From: Hyphomicrobiales bacterium
GTDB lineage: Bacteria > Pseudomonadota > Alphaproteobacteria > Rhizobiales > Rhizobiaceae
Assembly: GCA_900466605.1 (NCBI GenBank)
Contig: UBMU01000018.1
Span: 1 to 64,000, forward strand
DNA: 64,000 nucleotides
Reading direction: 5' to 3'
Of this stretch, positions 53,685 to 62,224 are shown one piece after another. A program made the translations under genes and the position numbers. How positions within the stretch are numbered: the first letter of the stretch is position 1; every line of letters begins with the position of its first letter. The notes under the pieces are model-generated. The model did not search any database, was not told where the DNA came from, and worked only from the letters and a program-made list of their open reading frames with translations.

Positions 53685-55820
53685 ATGACCATTCTTTTAT
53701 GCGTAATAGCATGCGGTCTGCTCTCGGTGGTCTATGCCATCTGGGCTACCCGGTCGGTGCTTGCCGCCGATCAGGGCAACAAGCGCATGCAGGAAATTGC
53801 AGGCTATATTCGTGAAGGTGCGCAGGCCTATCTGACGCGCCAGTATAAGACCATCGCAATCGTCGGCATCGTCGTTTTCATTGCAGCCTGGCTGCTGCTC
53901 TCAGGCACGGCTGCAATTGGCTTCCTCATCGGCGCGGTTCTGTCCGGCGCCGCTGGTTTCATCGGCATGCACGTCTCGGTGCGCGCCAACGTTCGCACGG
54001 CGCAGGCCGCGTCCCAGAGCCTGGCCGCCGGACTTGAGATCGCATTCAAGTCGGGTGCCATCACCGGCATGTTGGTGGCAGGCCTCGCGCTTCTCGGCGT
54101 GTCTATCTATTACTATATCCTCACGGTCATCCTTGGACATGAAGGTGGCTCACGCGAGGTCATCGATTCACTTGTCGCGCTTGGCTTCGGTGCGTCGCTG
54201 ATTTCGATCTTTGCGCGTCTCGGCGGCGGTATCTTCACCAAGGGCGCAGACGTCGGCGGAGACCTCGTCGGCAAGGTCGAAGCGGGTATCCCGGAAGATG
54301 ATCCGCGCAACCCCGCTACGATTGCCGACAACGTCGGCGACAACGTCGGCGATTGCGCCGGGATGGCAGCCGACCTTTTCGAAACCTATGCCGTATCCGT
54401 CGTCGCGACGATGGTTCTCGCCGCGATCTTTTTCGCCGGCGCGCCCATTCTTGAATCGGCGATGCTCTATCCGCTTGCGATCTGCGGGGCCTGCATCATC
54501 ACCTCGATTATCGGTACGTTTTTCGTCAAACTCGGCAGCAACGGCTCGATCATGGGCGCGCTTTACAAGGGGCTCATCGTCACCGGTTTGCTGTCGATCA
54601 TCGGCCTCGGTGCTGCCACTTCGCTCACCGTCGGCTGGGGCTCTATCGGCACTGTCGGCGGTGAGGAGATCACCGGCACGCACCTCTTTGTCTGCGGTCT
54701 GGTCGGTCTGATCGTGACGGCGCTAATCGTGGTGATCACCGAATACTACACTGGCACCAATAAGCGCCCGGTTAACTCGATCGCTCAGGCGTCGGTGACC
54801 GGCCACGGCACCAACGTTATCCAGGGGCTTGCCGTTTCGCTTGAATCAACGGCTCTGCCGGCAATCGTCATTGTCGGCGGTATCCTGGCGACCTACCAGC
54901 TCGGTGGCCTTTTCGGCACCGGCATTGCCGTCACCGCCATGCTCGGCATTGCCGGCATGATCGTTGCGCTAGATGCCTTCGGTCCGGTGACGGACAACGC
55001 GGGCGGTATTGCGGAAATGTCCCATCTGCCGCCTGAGGTGCGCAAGTCAACCGACGCGCTCGACGCTGTCGGCAACACGACGAAGGCCGTCACCAAGGGG
55101 TATGCGATCGGCTCGGCCGGTCTCGGCGCCCTGGTTCTGTTTGCGGCCTATTCCTACGACCTCAAGTACTTTGCCGCTAACGGCGACAAGTACCCGTATT
55201 TTGCAGGCATCGGCGATATCTCATTCGACCTTTCCAATCCCTATGTCGTCGCCGGATTGATTTTCGGCGGCCTCATTCCCTACCTCTTCGGGGGCATTGC
55301 CATGACAGCAGTCGGTCGCGCGGCCGGCGCTATCGTCGAGGAGGTTCGCCTGCAGTTCAAGCAGAAGCCCGGCATCATGCAGGGAACGGAGAAGCCGGAT
55401 TACGGCCGTGCCGTTGATCTGCTGACCAAGGCGGCGATCCGTGAAATGATTATCCCGTCGTTGCTGCCGGTACTGGCGCCGATCGTCGTCTATTTCGGCG
55501 TGCTGCTCATTTCCGGTTCGAAGGCCTCGGCCTTTGCGGCGCTCGGTGCTTCGCTGCTTGGCGTGATCATCAACGGCTTGTTCGTTGCGATCTCGATGAC
55601 CTCGGGCGGCGGCGCATGGGACAACGCCAAGAAGAGCTTCGAGGACGGCTTCGTCGACAAGGACGGGGTGCGCCACATGAAAGGCTCCGATGCCCATAAG
55701 GCCTCGGTGACCGGCGACACCGTCGGCGACCCCTACAAGGACACGGCAGGCCCCGCCGTCAATCCGGCCATCAAGATCACTAATATTGTCGCACTCTTGC
55801 TTCTTGCCGTTTTGGCCTGA
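53685..55820 (+). CDS. hppA: membrane-bound proton-pumping pyrophosphatase
   Basis: H+-PPase coupling pyrophosphate hydrolysis to proton export. 711 residues from ATG 53685 with GGAGGA. About 16 spans. Substrate motifs: GGGIFTKGADVGGDLVGKVE, EDDPRNPATIADNVGDNVGD and DAFGPVTDNAGGIAEM. The GNTTKA motif (Lys after GNTT) marks the K+-independent class; K+-dependent enzymes carry Ala. A strong terminator follows. Confidence 0.97.
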   Translation: MTILLCVIACGLLSVVYAIWATRSVLAADQGNKRMQEIAGYIREGAQAYLTRQYKTIAIVGIVVFIAAWLLLSGTAAIGFLIGAVLSGAAGFIGMHVSVRANVRTAQAASQSLAAGLEIAFKSGAITGMLVAGLALLGVSIYYYILTVILGHEGGSREVIDSLVALGFGASLISIFARLGGGIFTKGADVGGDLVGKVEAGIPEDDPRNPATIADNVGDNVGDCAGMAADLFETYAVSVVATMVLAAIFFAGAPILESAMLYPLAICGACIITSIIGTFFVKLGSNGSIMGALYKGLIVTGLLSIIGLGAATSLTVGWGSIGTVGGEEITGTHLFVCGLVGLIVTALIVVITEYYTGTNKRPVNSIAQASVTGHGTNVIQGLAVSLESTALPAIVIVGGILATYQLGGLFGTGIAVTAMLGIAGMIVALDAFGPVTDNAGGIAEMSHLPPEVRKSTDALDAVGNTTKAVTKGYAIGSAGLGALVLFAAYSYDLKYFAANGDKYPYFAGIGDISFDLSNPYVVAGLIFGGLIPYLFGGIAMTAVGRAAGAIVEEVRLQFKQKPGIMQGTEKPDYGRAVDLLTKAAIREMIIPSLLPVLAPIVVYFGVLLISGSKASAFAALGASLLGVIINGLFVAISMTSGGGAWDNAKKSFEDGFVDKDGVRHMKGSDAHKASVTGDTVGDPYKDTAGPAVNPAIKITNIVALLLLAVLA

Positions 55821-55837
55821 GACCTGAGTTGGTCAAC

Positions 55838-55870
55838 AAAAAACCCGCCGGAGCGATCCGGCGGGTTTTT
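55838..55870. terminator. bidirectional terminator between hppA and bamE
   Basis: AAAACCCGCCGGA and TCCGGCGGGTTTT form a 13-bp stem around GCGA. Confidence 0.93.
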
Positions 55871-55890
55871 CTTTGAGACGTTTGTTCTGC

Positions 55891-56427
55891 TTAACGCAGG
55901 CTGGCCGGGTTCTGCGGCGAGGCCGGCTGCGAGGCGCCGCCACCGAAGAGGCCCTTGGCAGCGTTCGCGGCACTGCCGCCAGACAGCAGTTGCTGCAGGA
56001 AGGTGAAGTCCTTGCCGCCAGTCGGAGTGACGCGGGTAATCGTATCGAATACCTTGCCGTCCTTGAGGGTGTAGTTCGCGCGTCGCGTAACGATGCCGTC
56101 CTTGTCGAAGTAGATCGCCAGAACGCTCTGGTCGACGACTTTCAGCTTCTGGAAGGCCATCGAACGCTCGCGGCGCTGAGAGATGTAGTAGAAGACTTCA
56201 CCATCGAACGTCGCCTTCGTGGACGGTGTGCCGAGCGACAGGAGAACCTGCTCGCGGCTCGATCCTTCCGGCACGAGATTCAACGACTGCTCGTCGGCCA
56301 CATATCCACCATTGAGGACTGTTCCTGTCTGGCAGCCTGAAAGTCCGGCGGAGGCGATCATAATGGCAATGGCGGCATTGCTGAGGAATTTTTTGTCAGA
56401 CTTGAAATACCGTTTCGTCAACGACAT
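55891..56427 (-). CDS. bamE: outer-membrane assembly factor BamE (SmpA/OmlA)
   Basis: Lipoprotein of 178 residues in the BAM complex that inserts outer-membrane barrels. Lipobox GLSGC with C32 after a positively charged, rather long leader. The BamE core includes GSSREQVLLSLGTPST and EVFYYISQRRERS. The C-terminal 40 residues (Gly/Ser/Ala-rich, GGGASQPASPQNP) are an extension. GGGAG before the ATG. Confidence 0.92.
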   Translation of the reverse strand: MSLTKRYFKSDKKFLSNAAIAIMIASAGLSGCQTGTVLNGGYVADEQSLNLVPEGSSREQVLLSLGTPSTKATFDGEVFYYISQRRERSMAFQKLKVVDQSVLAIYFDKDGIVTRRANYTLKDGKVFDTITRVTPTGGKDFTFLQQLLSGGSAANAAKGLFGGGASQPASPQNPASLR

Positions 56428-56663
56428 CTACTCCCTAAAATTATGAATGGCAGCCACCGGCCTCAGATCGCTGATGCAAAACCATTGTGGCCATTCCGGG
56501 GTGAGACGTCCCGCTGGCTCGTGCGGACAGATGGGGTGCTGTCCCGAAAGTGGCCACCTTCGGCATTGCAATTCGCGCCTGCTTCGGTAAACCAGCTTTC
56601 GAAATCATGCAACAAGGCCGGATGCTGCTTGGCGTCAAGAATGAGGCCTTTCCGGAAAAAACG

Positions 56664-57197
56664 ATGATCTTCGGGCTCTTTGGCAAGAAAAACAACAATC
56701 AGGCAATCGTGGATCGGCAATATCAGGCACTGACGTCGGCCGCGCGGATGCCCGAGCTTTATGAGCGCTTGAATGTTCCAGACACGGTGATGGGGCGCTT
56801 TGAGATGCTCTCGGCGGTGATGATACTCTTCTTCCGACGCACACGAACCTCTGAAACGAGCGGCCAGGAGATCGCGCAAGAGATCGTCGACGCCTTTTTC
56901 GAGGACATCGACTACTCCATCCGTGAACTGGGGATTGGTGACAACAGCGTGCCGAAGCGCATGAAGAAGCTGGCCGGGATGTTCTATGGTCGCCTTGAGG
57001 CTTACTCGAAGGCGATGGACGTCAGGGATGCACAGGGGCTCGCTTCCGCGCTCGGCCGGAACATTCATCCAGAGGCGATTGAGCCGGTTGATATGCGTGG
57101 CCTTGCCGACTGGATGTTTGAGGCCGAGGACTATCTTCTGTCGCAGTCAGAGGACGTTATCGCGACAGGCTCCGCGACGCTCCCGAACGTTGCCTAA
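56664..57197 (+). CDS. ubiquinol-cytochrome c chaperone family protein (CBP3-like)
   Basis: 177 residues from ATG 56664. CBP3-type chaperone domain (assembly of the cytochrome bc1 complex): YERLNVPDTVMGRFEMLSAVMILFF then QEIVDAFFEDIDYSIRELGIGD and VPKRMKKLAGMFYGRLEAY. Cytosolic. 10 bases before the DUF177 gene; the pair is usual in alphaproteobacteria. Confidence 0.9.
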   Translation: MIFGLFGKKNNNQAIVDRQYQALTSAARMPELYERLNVPDTVMGRFEMLSAVMILFFRRTRTSETSGQEIAQEIVDAFFEDIDYSIRELGIGDNSVPKRMKKLAGMFYGRLEAYSKAMDVRDAQGLASALGRNIHPEAIEPVDMRGLADWMFEAEDYLLSQSEDVIATGSATLPNVA

Positions 57198-57207
57198 GGA
57201 GAGGATG

Positions 57208-57762
57208 ATGAAGAACAAGAGAGATGACGTGCCGTTTTCCTACCTCGTGAATGTAGGTCACGTATCGGCGAATCCTGTCGAGGTGCATCTGGAGGCCGAC
57301 AAGCGGGAGCTGGAGGCGCTTGCCGACAGCTGGAATGTTCTCTCGGTGGATCGCTTCAGTGCGGAACTCCAGATCGGTCGATGGAAACGGGATGGCGTGC
57401 GCATCAAGGGCAGGGTTCAGGCCAACATCGTCCAGGCTTGCGTCGTCACCCTAGACCCCGTCCCATCGGCAATCGACGAAACCTTCGAGCAGATTTTCGT
57501 GCCGGAGAACTCCAAGCTTGCACGTCGGCCTGCCAATGATGCTGGCGAAATGGTGCTTGATCCTGACGGTCCGGACCTTCCCGAAAGTTTTGCGGGCGAT
57601 ACGATTGACGCAGGCGAGGTGGTCACGGAATTCGCGGCGCTTGCGATCGATCCCTATCCGCGCAAGGCTGGCGTGGAGTTCGGCGGTCACGTAGAAGACA
57701 CCGGAGAGAACGATAAAAAGCCGTCCGCTTTTGCTGTGCTGAAGGATTGGAAAAAGGACTGA
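57208..57762 (+). CDS. DUF177/YceD-family protein
   Basis: 184 residues from ATG 57208 (57205 also possible; AAGGAG ahead). YceD/DUF177: CVVTLDPVPSAIDETFEQIF in the middle and a conserved acidic end. In many bacteria it precedes rpmF and is linked to 23S rRNA accumulation. rpmF is absent here (only 103 bases to plsX). Confidence 0.85.
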   Translation: MKNKRDDVPFSYLVNVGHVSANPVEVHLEADKRELEALADSWNVLSVDRFSAELQIGRWKRDGVRIKGRVQANIVQACVVTLDPVPSAIDETFEQIFVPENSKLARRPANDAGEMVLDPDGPDLPESFAGDTIDAGEVVTEFAALAIDPYPRKAGVEFGGHVEDTGENDKKPSAFAVLKDWKKD

Positions 57763-57865
57763 ACCTCGTTGGGGATTTGACACAATTCAGTTGTAAGCGA
57801 CGGGAAAACCGGTATTTTGGCCGAAATTTCGCCCGCCGGAGGCGAAAAACAAGGATCAGGGACGC

Positions 57866-58912
57866 GTGATCAGAATTTCTATCGACCTCATGGGCGGCGA
57901 CTTTGGTCCCCAGGTTGTCATCCCCGGCGCCGCCAAGGCACTGGAAAGACATCCCGATATCTTCTTCGTGATGTATGGTTTGAAAGAACAGTGCGAGCCG
58001 GTTCTCGACAGGTTTCCGAAGCTTAAGGAAAAGAGCGTCTTCCACGATTGCGAGCTGGCCGTCCGTATGGACGAGAAGCCTAGTCAGGCTCTTCGCCGTG
58101 GTCGCTATATCTCCACGATGTGGCGGACGATCGAGGCGGTGAAGACGAAGGAAGCCGACGTTGCCGTATCTGCCGGCAACACGGGCGCGCTCATGGCGAT
58201 GGCGAAATTCTGTTTGCGGACGATGGCCAATATCGAGCGCCCTGCGATCGCTGCCATCTGGCCGACGCTGAAGGGCGAGAGCATCGTCCTCGACGTTGGC
58301 GCGACGATTGGCGCCGACTCGCAACAGTTGATGGATTTCGCCCTCATGGGCGGGGCAATGGCTCGCGCGCTGTTCGAGATCGAACGCCCGACGATTGGCT
58401 TGCTGAATGTTGGCGTCGAAGAGATCAAGGGGCAGGAAGAGGTGAAGGAAGCAGGACGCCTGCTTCGTGAAGCAAACCTCGACTCGCTTGAGTATTTCGG
58501 CTTTGTCGAGGGGAATGACCTCGGGAAGGGGACCGTCGACGTCGTCGTGACCGAAGGCTTCTCCGGCAATATCGCGCTGAAGGCCGCTGAAGGTACTGCG
58601 CGGCAGATCGGCGAGTATCTGCGGTCCGCGATGTCGCGTACGCTGATGGCAAAGATCGGCTACTTCTTCGCCAAGGGCGCATTCGACATGCTGCGCGAAA
58701 AGATGGATCCGAGCCGGGTAAACGGCGGTGTCTTCCTCGGTCTCAATGGCGTGGTTATCAAGAGCCATGGTGGCGCCAACGCCGAAGGCATTTCTTCTGC
58801 CATCGAGGTCGGTTACGACATGGCCAAGAATGGCCTCAATCAGAAAATAGAAAACGATCTTCAAAAGTATCATGCCAAGCGGCTGCCCCCGATCGGGCCG
58901 GAAGCCGCATGA
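57866..58912 (+). CDS. plsX: phosphate acyltransferase PlsX
   Basis: Makes acyl-phosphate from acyl-ACP for phospholipid synthesis. 348 residues from a GTG start preceded by AGGGA. Motifs ISIDLMGGDFGPQVVIPGA, SAGNTGALMAMAKF, and TEGFSGNIALKAAEGTA. Operon plsX-fabH follows the usual order. Confidence 0.95.
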   Translation: MIRISIDLMGGDFGPQVVIPGAAKALERHPDIFFVMYGLKEQCEPVLDRFPKLKEKSVFHDCELAVRMDEKPSQALRRGRYISTMWRTIEAVKTKEADVAVSAGNTGALMAMAKFCLRTMANIERPAIAAIWPTLKGESIVLDVGATIGADSQQLMDFALMGGAMARALFEIERPTIGLLNVGVEEIKGQEEVKEAGRLLREANLDSLEYFGFVEGNDLGKGTVDVVVTEGFSGNIALKAAEGTARQIGEYLRSAMSRTLMAKIGYFFAKGAFDMLREKMDPSRVNGGVFLGLNGVVIKSHGGANAEGISSAIEVGYDMAKNGLNQKIENDLQKYHAKRLPPIGPEAA

Positions 58913-58931
58913 GCGACGGGGTTTAAGTAAT

Positions 58932-59903
58932 ATGATCCGTTCAGTTGTTCGCGGGTTCGGAGCCGCACTTCCGAAACGCGTTATGACCAATCGCGACATG
59001 GAAGATGTCGTGGACACATCAGATGAATGGATTGTCCAGCGAACGGGCATTCGCCAGCGCTATATTGCCGGCGAGGACGAGACGACATCATCACTCGGGG
59101 AAGCTGCCGCGCGCGCAGCGCTCGACCGGGCCGGTTTGACGCCGGCTGACATCGATCTCATCATCTGTGCCACCTCGACGCCCGACAACACCTTTCCGGC
59201 GACTGCGGTCAATATCCAGAACCGGCTGGGGATGCATCATGGCTTTGCCTTCGACGTGCAGGCAGTTTGTACGGGCTTTGTCTATGCTGTAACGACGGCC
59301 GACGCCTATATCCGCGGTGGCCTCGCCAAGCGCGTGCTGGTGATCGGCGCCGAGACGTTCTCCCGCATCCTCGACTGGAATGACCGCACGACCTGCGTTC
59401 TCTTTGGTGACGGCGCTGGCGCAATCGTGCTCGAAGCCGCGGAAGGCGAGGGCACCACCGCGGATCGCGGCGTGCTGACGGCTCACCTGCGCTCCGATGG
59501 TTCGCACAAGGACAAGCTCTACGTCGATGGAGGCCCTTCGACAACAGGCACGGTTGGCAAGCTGCGCATGGAAGGCCGCGAAGTCTTCAAATATGCGGTC
59601 GGCATGATCACCGACGTCATTCAGGCCGCCTTCGACGCAACCGGGACGACTGCTGACGATCTCGACTGGCTGGTTCCGCATCAGGCCAATCGCCGTATCA
59701 TCGACGGTTCCGCCAAGAAGTTGCATATTCCTGCTGAGAAGGTAGTCGTTACGGTTGATCTTCACGGCAACACCTCCGCCGCCTCGATTCCGCTCGCGCT
59801 AGCAACGGCTGCCGGCGACGGCCGCATCAAGCAAGGCGATCTGGTGATGCTGGAAGCGATGGGTGGCGGCTTTACCTGGGGCGCTGCACTCCTGCGCTGG
59901 TAA
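58932..59903 (+). CDS. fabH: beta-ketoacyl-ACP synthase III
   Basis: Starts fatty-acid synthesis by condensing acetyl-CoA with malonyl-ACP. 323 residues from ATG 58932. Catalytic triad C113 (AVCTGFVYAV), H250 (PHQANRR) and N280 (HGNTSAAS). A reading from 58872 overlaps plsX and is rejected. 19 bases after plsX. Confidence 0.97.
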   Translation: MIRSVVRGFGAALPKRVMTNRDMEDVVDTSDEWIVQRTGIRQRYIAGEDETTSSLGEAAARAALDRAGLTPADIDLIICATSTPDNTFPATAVNIQNRLGMHHGFAFDVQAVCTGFVYAVTTADAYIRGGLAKRVLVIGAETFSRILDWNDRTTCVLFGDGAGAIVLEAAEGEGTTADRGVLTAHLRSDGSHKDKLYVDGGPSTTGTVGKLRMEGREVFKYAVGMITDVIQAAFDATGTTADDLDWLVPHQANRRIIDGSAKKLHIPAEKVVVTVDLHGNTSAASIPLALATAAGDGRIKQGDLVMLEAMGGGFTWGAALLRW

Positions 59904-59937
59904 CCTGAAAATCCAAAAAACTACCGACGAACAAGAG

Positions 59938-59966
59938 CTTGACCGTGAGGCGCAAGACAAATACTC
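59938..59966 (+). promoter_or_regulatory. candidate ihfA promoter
   Basis: CTTGAC (59938-59943), 17-base spacer, ATACTC (59961-59966). The -35 matches the rhizobial consensus and the -10 is fair. Confidence 0.35.
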
Positions 59967-60010
59967 TTTGTTCGCTTTCATAATATAATTGGCAAATGGG
60001 CGGGGAAACC

Positions 60011-60349
60011 ATGACCGGAAAGACAGTGACGCGAGCAGACCTGGCGGAATCGGTTTTTCGCAAGGTTGGTCTTTCGAGAACCGAATCTGCCGAGCTTGTG
60101 GAAACTGTCATCGACGAGATCTGTAACGCGATTGTTCGCGGCGAAACCGTCAAGCTCTCGTCTTTTGCGACCTTTCAGGTGCGCGACAAGAATGAGCGTA
60201 TCGGCCGCAATCCGAAGACCGGCGAGGAAGTGCCGATCTCTCCTCGTCGCGTTATGACATTCAAGGCGTCCAATGTCTTGAAGACGCGGATTCTCAAGGC
60301 GCACACCCTGCGCAAGACCAAGCAGAAGACCGCCAATCCGGCTTCTTGA
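60011..60349 (+). CDS. ihfA: integration host factor alpha subunit
   Basis: DNA-bending protein of the HU/IHF family, acting as a heterodimer with IhfB. 112 residues from ATG 60011, with GGGGAA ahead. Beta-arm tip and flank RNPKTGEEVPISPRRVMTFKAS are typical of IHF alpha, and location after fabH and before a MerR gene matches many alphaproteobacteria. Confidence 0.95.
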   Translation: MTGKTVTRADLAESVFRKVGLSRTESAELVETVIDEICNAIVRGETVKLSSFATFQVRDKNERIGRNPKTGEEVPISPRRVMTFKASNVLKTRILKAHTLRKTKQKTANPAS

Positions 60350-60566
60350 TTGAGCCGCAGGGAGGGAATGGCTCTCCCCTTCGGTGACAACAACTACAAT
60401 CTTCCCTGAACGATCTGTGCGATACTCAAGACGTGACTTGAATTCGCGGCGTCAAACCGTTGAAATGTGATGAGTCGCGGTTCGGTTCTGGCATTCGTGA
60501 GACCTCGCTGCGCCTTATCAGCCGAACGGACACGCGGCACACCCCAAGACCGCGTAGGGAGTAAGG

Positions 60567-61109
60567 ATGTTGGATAAGAGCCCCGATGCGTTCCGCACCA
60601 TCAGCGAAGTGGCGGACGACCTAGACCTTCCACAGCATGTCCTGCGCTTCTGGGAAACGCGGTTTCCCCAAATCAAGCCGATGAAGCGCGGCGGCGGTCG
60701 CCGCTATTACAGGCCGGAGGATATCGATCTCCTGAAAGGCATTCGCCATCTGCTCTATGATCATGGCTACACGATCAAAGGTGTGCAGAAGCTTCTCAAG
60801 GCCAACGGCAACAAGTTCGTGATCTCTATCGGCCATGGCGACCTTGCCAGCGTCCAGGCGCTGACGGGCGGTCAACAGGATGGTGCCGACTCGGCCGAAC
60901 CGCGGGTCGGAATGTCTGACGAGGATCAGGTTGTCGGCCGTGCGAAGCCGCCGATTACCCGCCGGTTCTTCAACTTCGGCGGCGGCGACGAGGAATCTCC
61001 GGAAGTATCCATCGGCAAGTCGAGCGTCGGCAAGGAGGATCGGGCGCTGCTTCAGGAGGCGCTCTACGATCTCCTCGAGTGCAAGCGCCTGCTGGACCAG
61101 GTTCGCTAA
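60567..61109 (+). CDS. MerR-family transcriptional regulator
   Basis: 180 residues. N-terminal winged helix with FRTISEVADDLDLPQHVLRFWE, KPMKRGGGRRYYRPEDIDLL and a dimer helix after. The C-terminal half is acidic, and has no metal-binding Cys pattern. AGGGAG before the ATG. Conserved neighbour of ihfA; ligand and targets unknown. Confidence 0.9.
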   Translation: MLDKSPDAFRTISEVADDLDLPQHVLRFWETRFPQIKPMKRGGGRRYYRPEDIDLLKGIRHLLYDHGYTIKGVQKLLKANGNKFVISIGHGDLASVQALTGGQQDGADSAEPRVGMSDEDQVVGRAKPPITRRFFNFGGGDEESPEVSIGKSSVGKEDRALLQEALYDLLECKRLLDQVR

Positions 61110-61230
61110 ATCCGTCATCCAAACGCCTCCCGGTGACGGTGCCGGGAAGTGTCGCCGCTATTTAATCGGCAGCAGCCGTTATGGGTGTTGCACCAGCTGG
61201 TGCCGAGTTCGGTGCCCTCAAGGAAGCCAA

Positions 61231-61896
61231 TTGACTGCGTTTCATTCTGTTCCCGGCAAATTTTACGACGCCTTCCTGTTCGATATGGATGGCACGCTCC
61301 TGAACTCGATTGCGGTGGTCGAACGCGTCTGGAGCGAGTGGGCAACGCGGCACGGTTTCGAGCCAGAGGTTTTCCTTAAGACGATCCACGGCATTCGCGC
61401 CGGCGATGTCATTCGCCAGCTTGCCCTGCCGGGCGTCGATGCCGACCATGAGGCGAGACAATTGCTGAAGGAAGAGATGGAGGATGTCGAAGGCATCGTC
61501 GAGATTCCGGGAGCGATCGATTTTCTGCGCAGTATTCCACCGACGAAGTGGGCGATTGTCACCTCCGCTCCGATCGAGCTCGCCAGACGGCGTATGACTG
61601 CGGCGGGCATTCCGACACCTATGACCATGGTGAGCGGTGACGAGGTGGCGGCTGGAAAGCCGAGCCCGGAATGCTATCTGCTGGGAGCCAGGCGCCTTGG
61701 CGTCGATCCGTCGAAATGCCTGGTATTCGAGGATGCTGTCGCAGGAATTCTCGCGGGGGAAGCAGCGGGCGCCGATGTGACGGTTATTACCGAAACGCAT
61801 GCGACGCCGTTCGATACGCCGCACTTTTCGATCCCTGACTATCGGGGCTGGCGTGTTGAAACCGACCCCGATGGTCGCGTTGCGCTGATTAAATAG
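61231..61896 (+). CDS. HAD-family hydrolase
   Basis: 221 residues if started at TTG 61231, which has AAGGAAG at the proper spacing; no in-frame ATG is close. HAD motif I FDMDGTLLNS with D18 and D20, motif II IVTSAPIELA, motif III Lys in AAGKPSPECY, motif IV VFEDAVAGILAG. Cap type C1. Resembles sugar-phosphate phosphatases; substrate unknown. A 17-codon reading frame (61181-61234) overlaps the TTG. Confidence 0.87.
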   Translation: MTAFHSVPGKFYDAFLFDMDGTLLNSIAVVERVWSEWATRHGFEPEVFLKTIHGIRAGDVIRQLALPGVDADHEARQLLKEEMEDVEGIVEIPGAIDFLRSIPPTKWAIVTSAPIELARRRMTAAGIPTPMTMVSGDEVAAGKPSPECYLLGARRLGVDPSKCLVFEDAVAGILAGEAAGADVTVITETHATPFDTPHFSIPDYRGWRVETDPDGRVALIK

Positions 61897-61904
61897 CGAC
61901 GCTT

Positions 61905-62099
61905 CTAGTGCTTGCGCTGCTGAAGCGCCTGCTTTTTCATCCGTTCGTACGCGGCAAGCATCTTCGCCTTGACCGAACCCAACGTCCCCAATTCATGCCC
62001 GCAGGTGAAGCAGACAAGCGTATCGCTGTCGAGCGGTTCAGGCCGTTCAAATTTCATTCGGGTATTCCGGCATTTCGGGCAGGGGATCTCGATCTGCAT
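61905..62099 (-). CDS. small zinc-ribbon protein
   Basis: 64 residues. Two CxxC knuckles, CPKC (8-11) and CFTC (30-33), predict one structural zinc, followed by a basic C-terminal helix (RMKKQALQQRKH). Convergent with the HAD gene, 8 bases apart. Function unknown. Confidence 0.75.
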   Translation of the reverse strand: MQIEIPCPKCRNTRMKFERPEPLDSDTLVCFTCGHELGTLGSVKAKMLAAYERMKKQALQQRKH

Positions 62100-62224
62100 G
62101 TCTTGTCCAATTTCCTGTGTTTCGCATGTCCCATATTCGGGTAGGGCGGATCGAGCAAGCGTTTTTAGGGGTCGCTGCAGCGAGGTTTCATAGCCATTGC
62201 TTCTTCACCTGTTCGATCCGCCGG

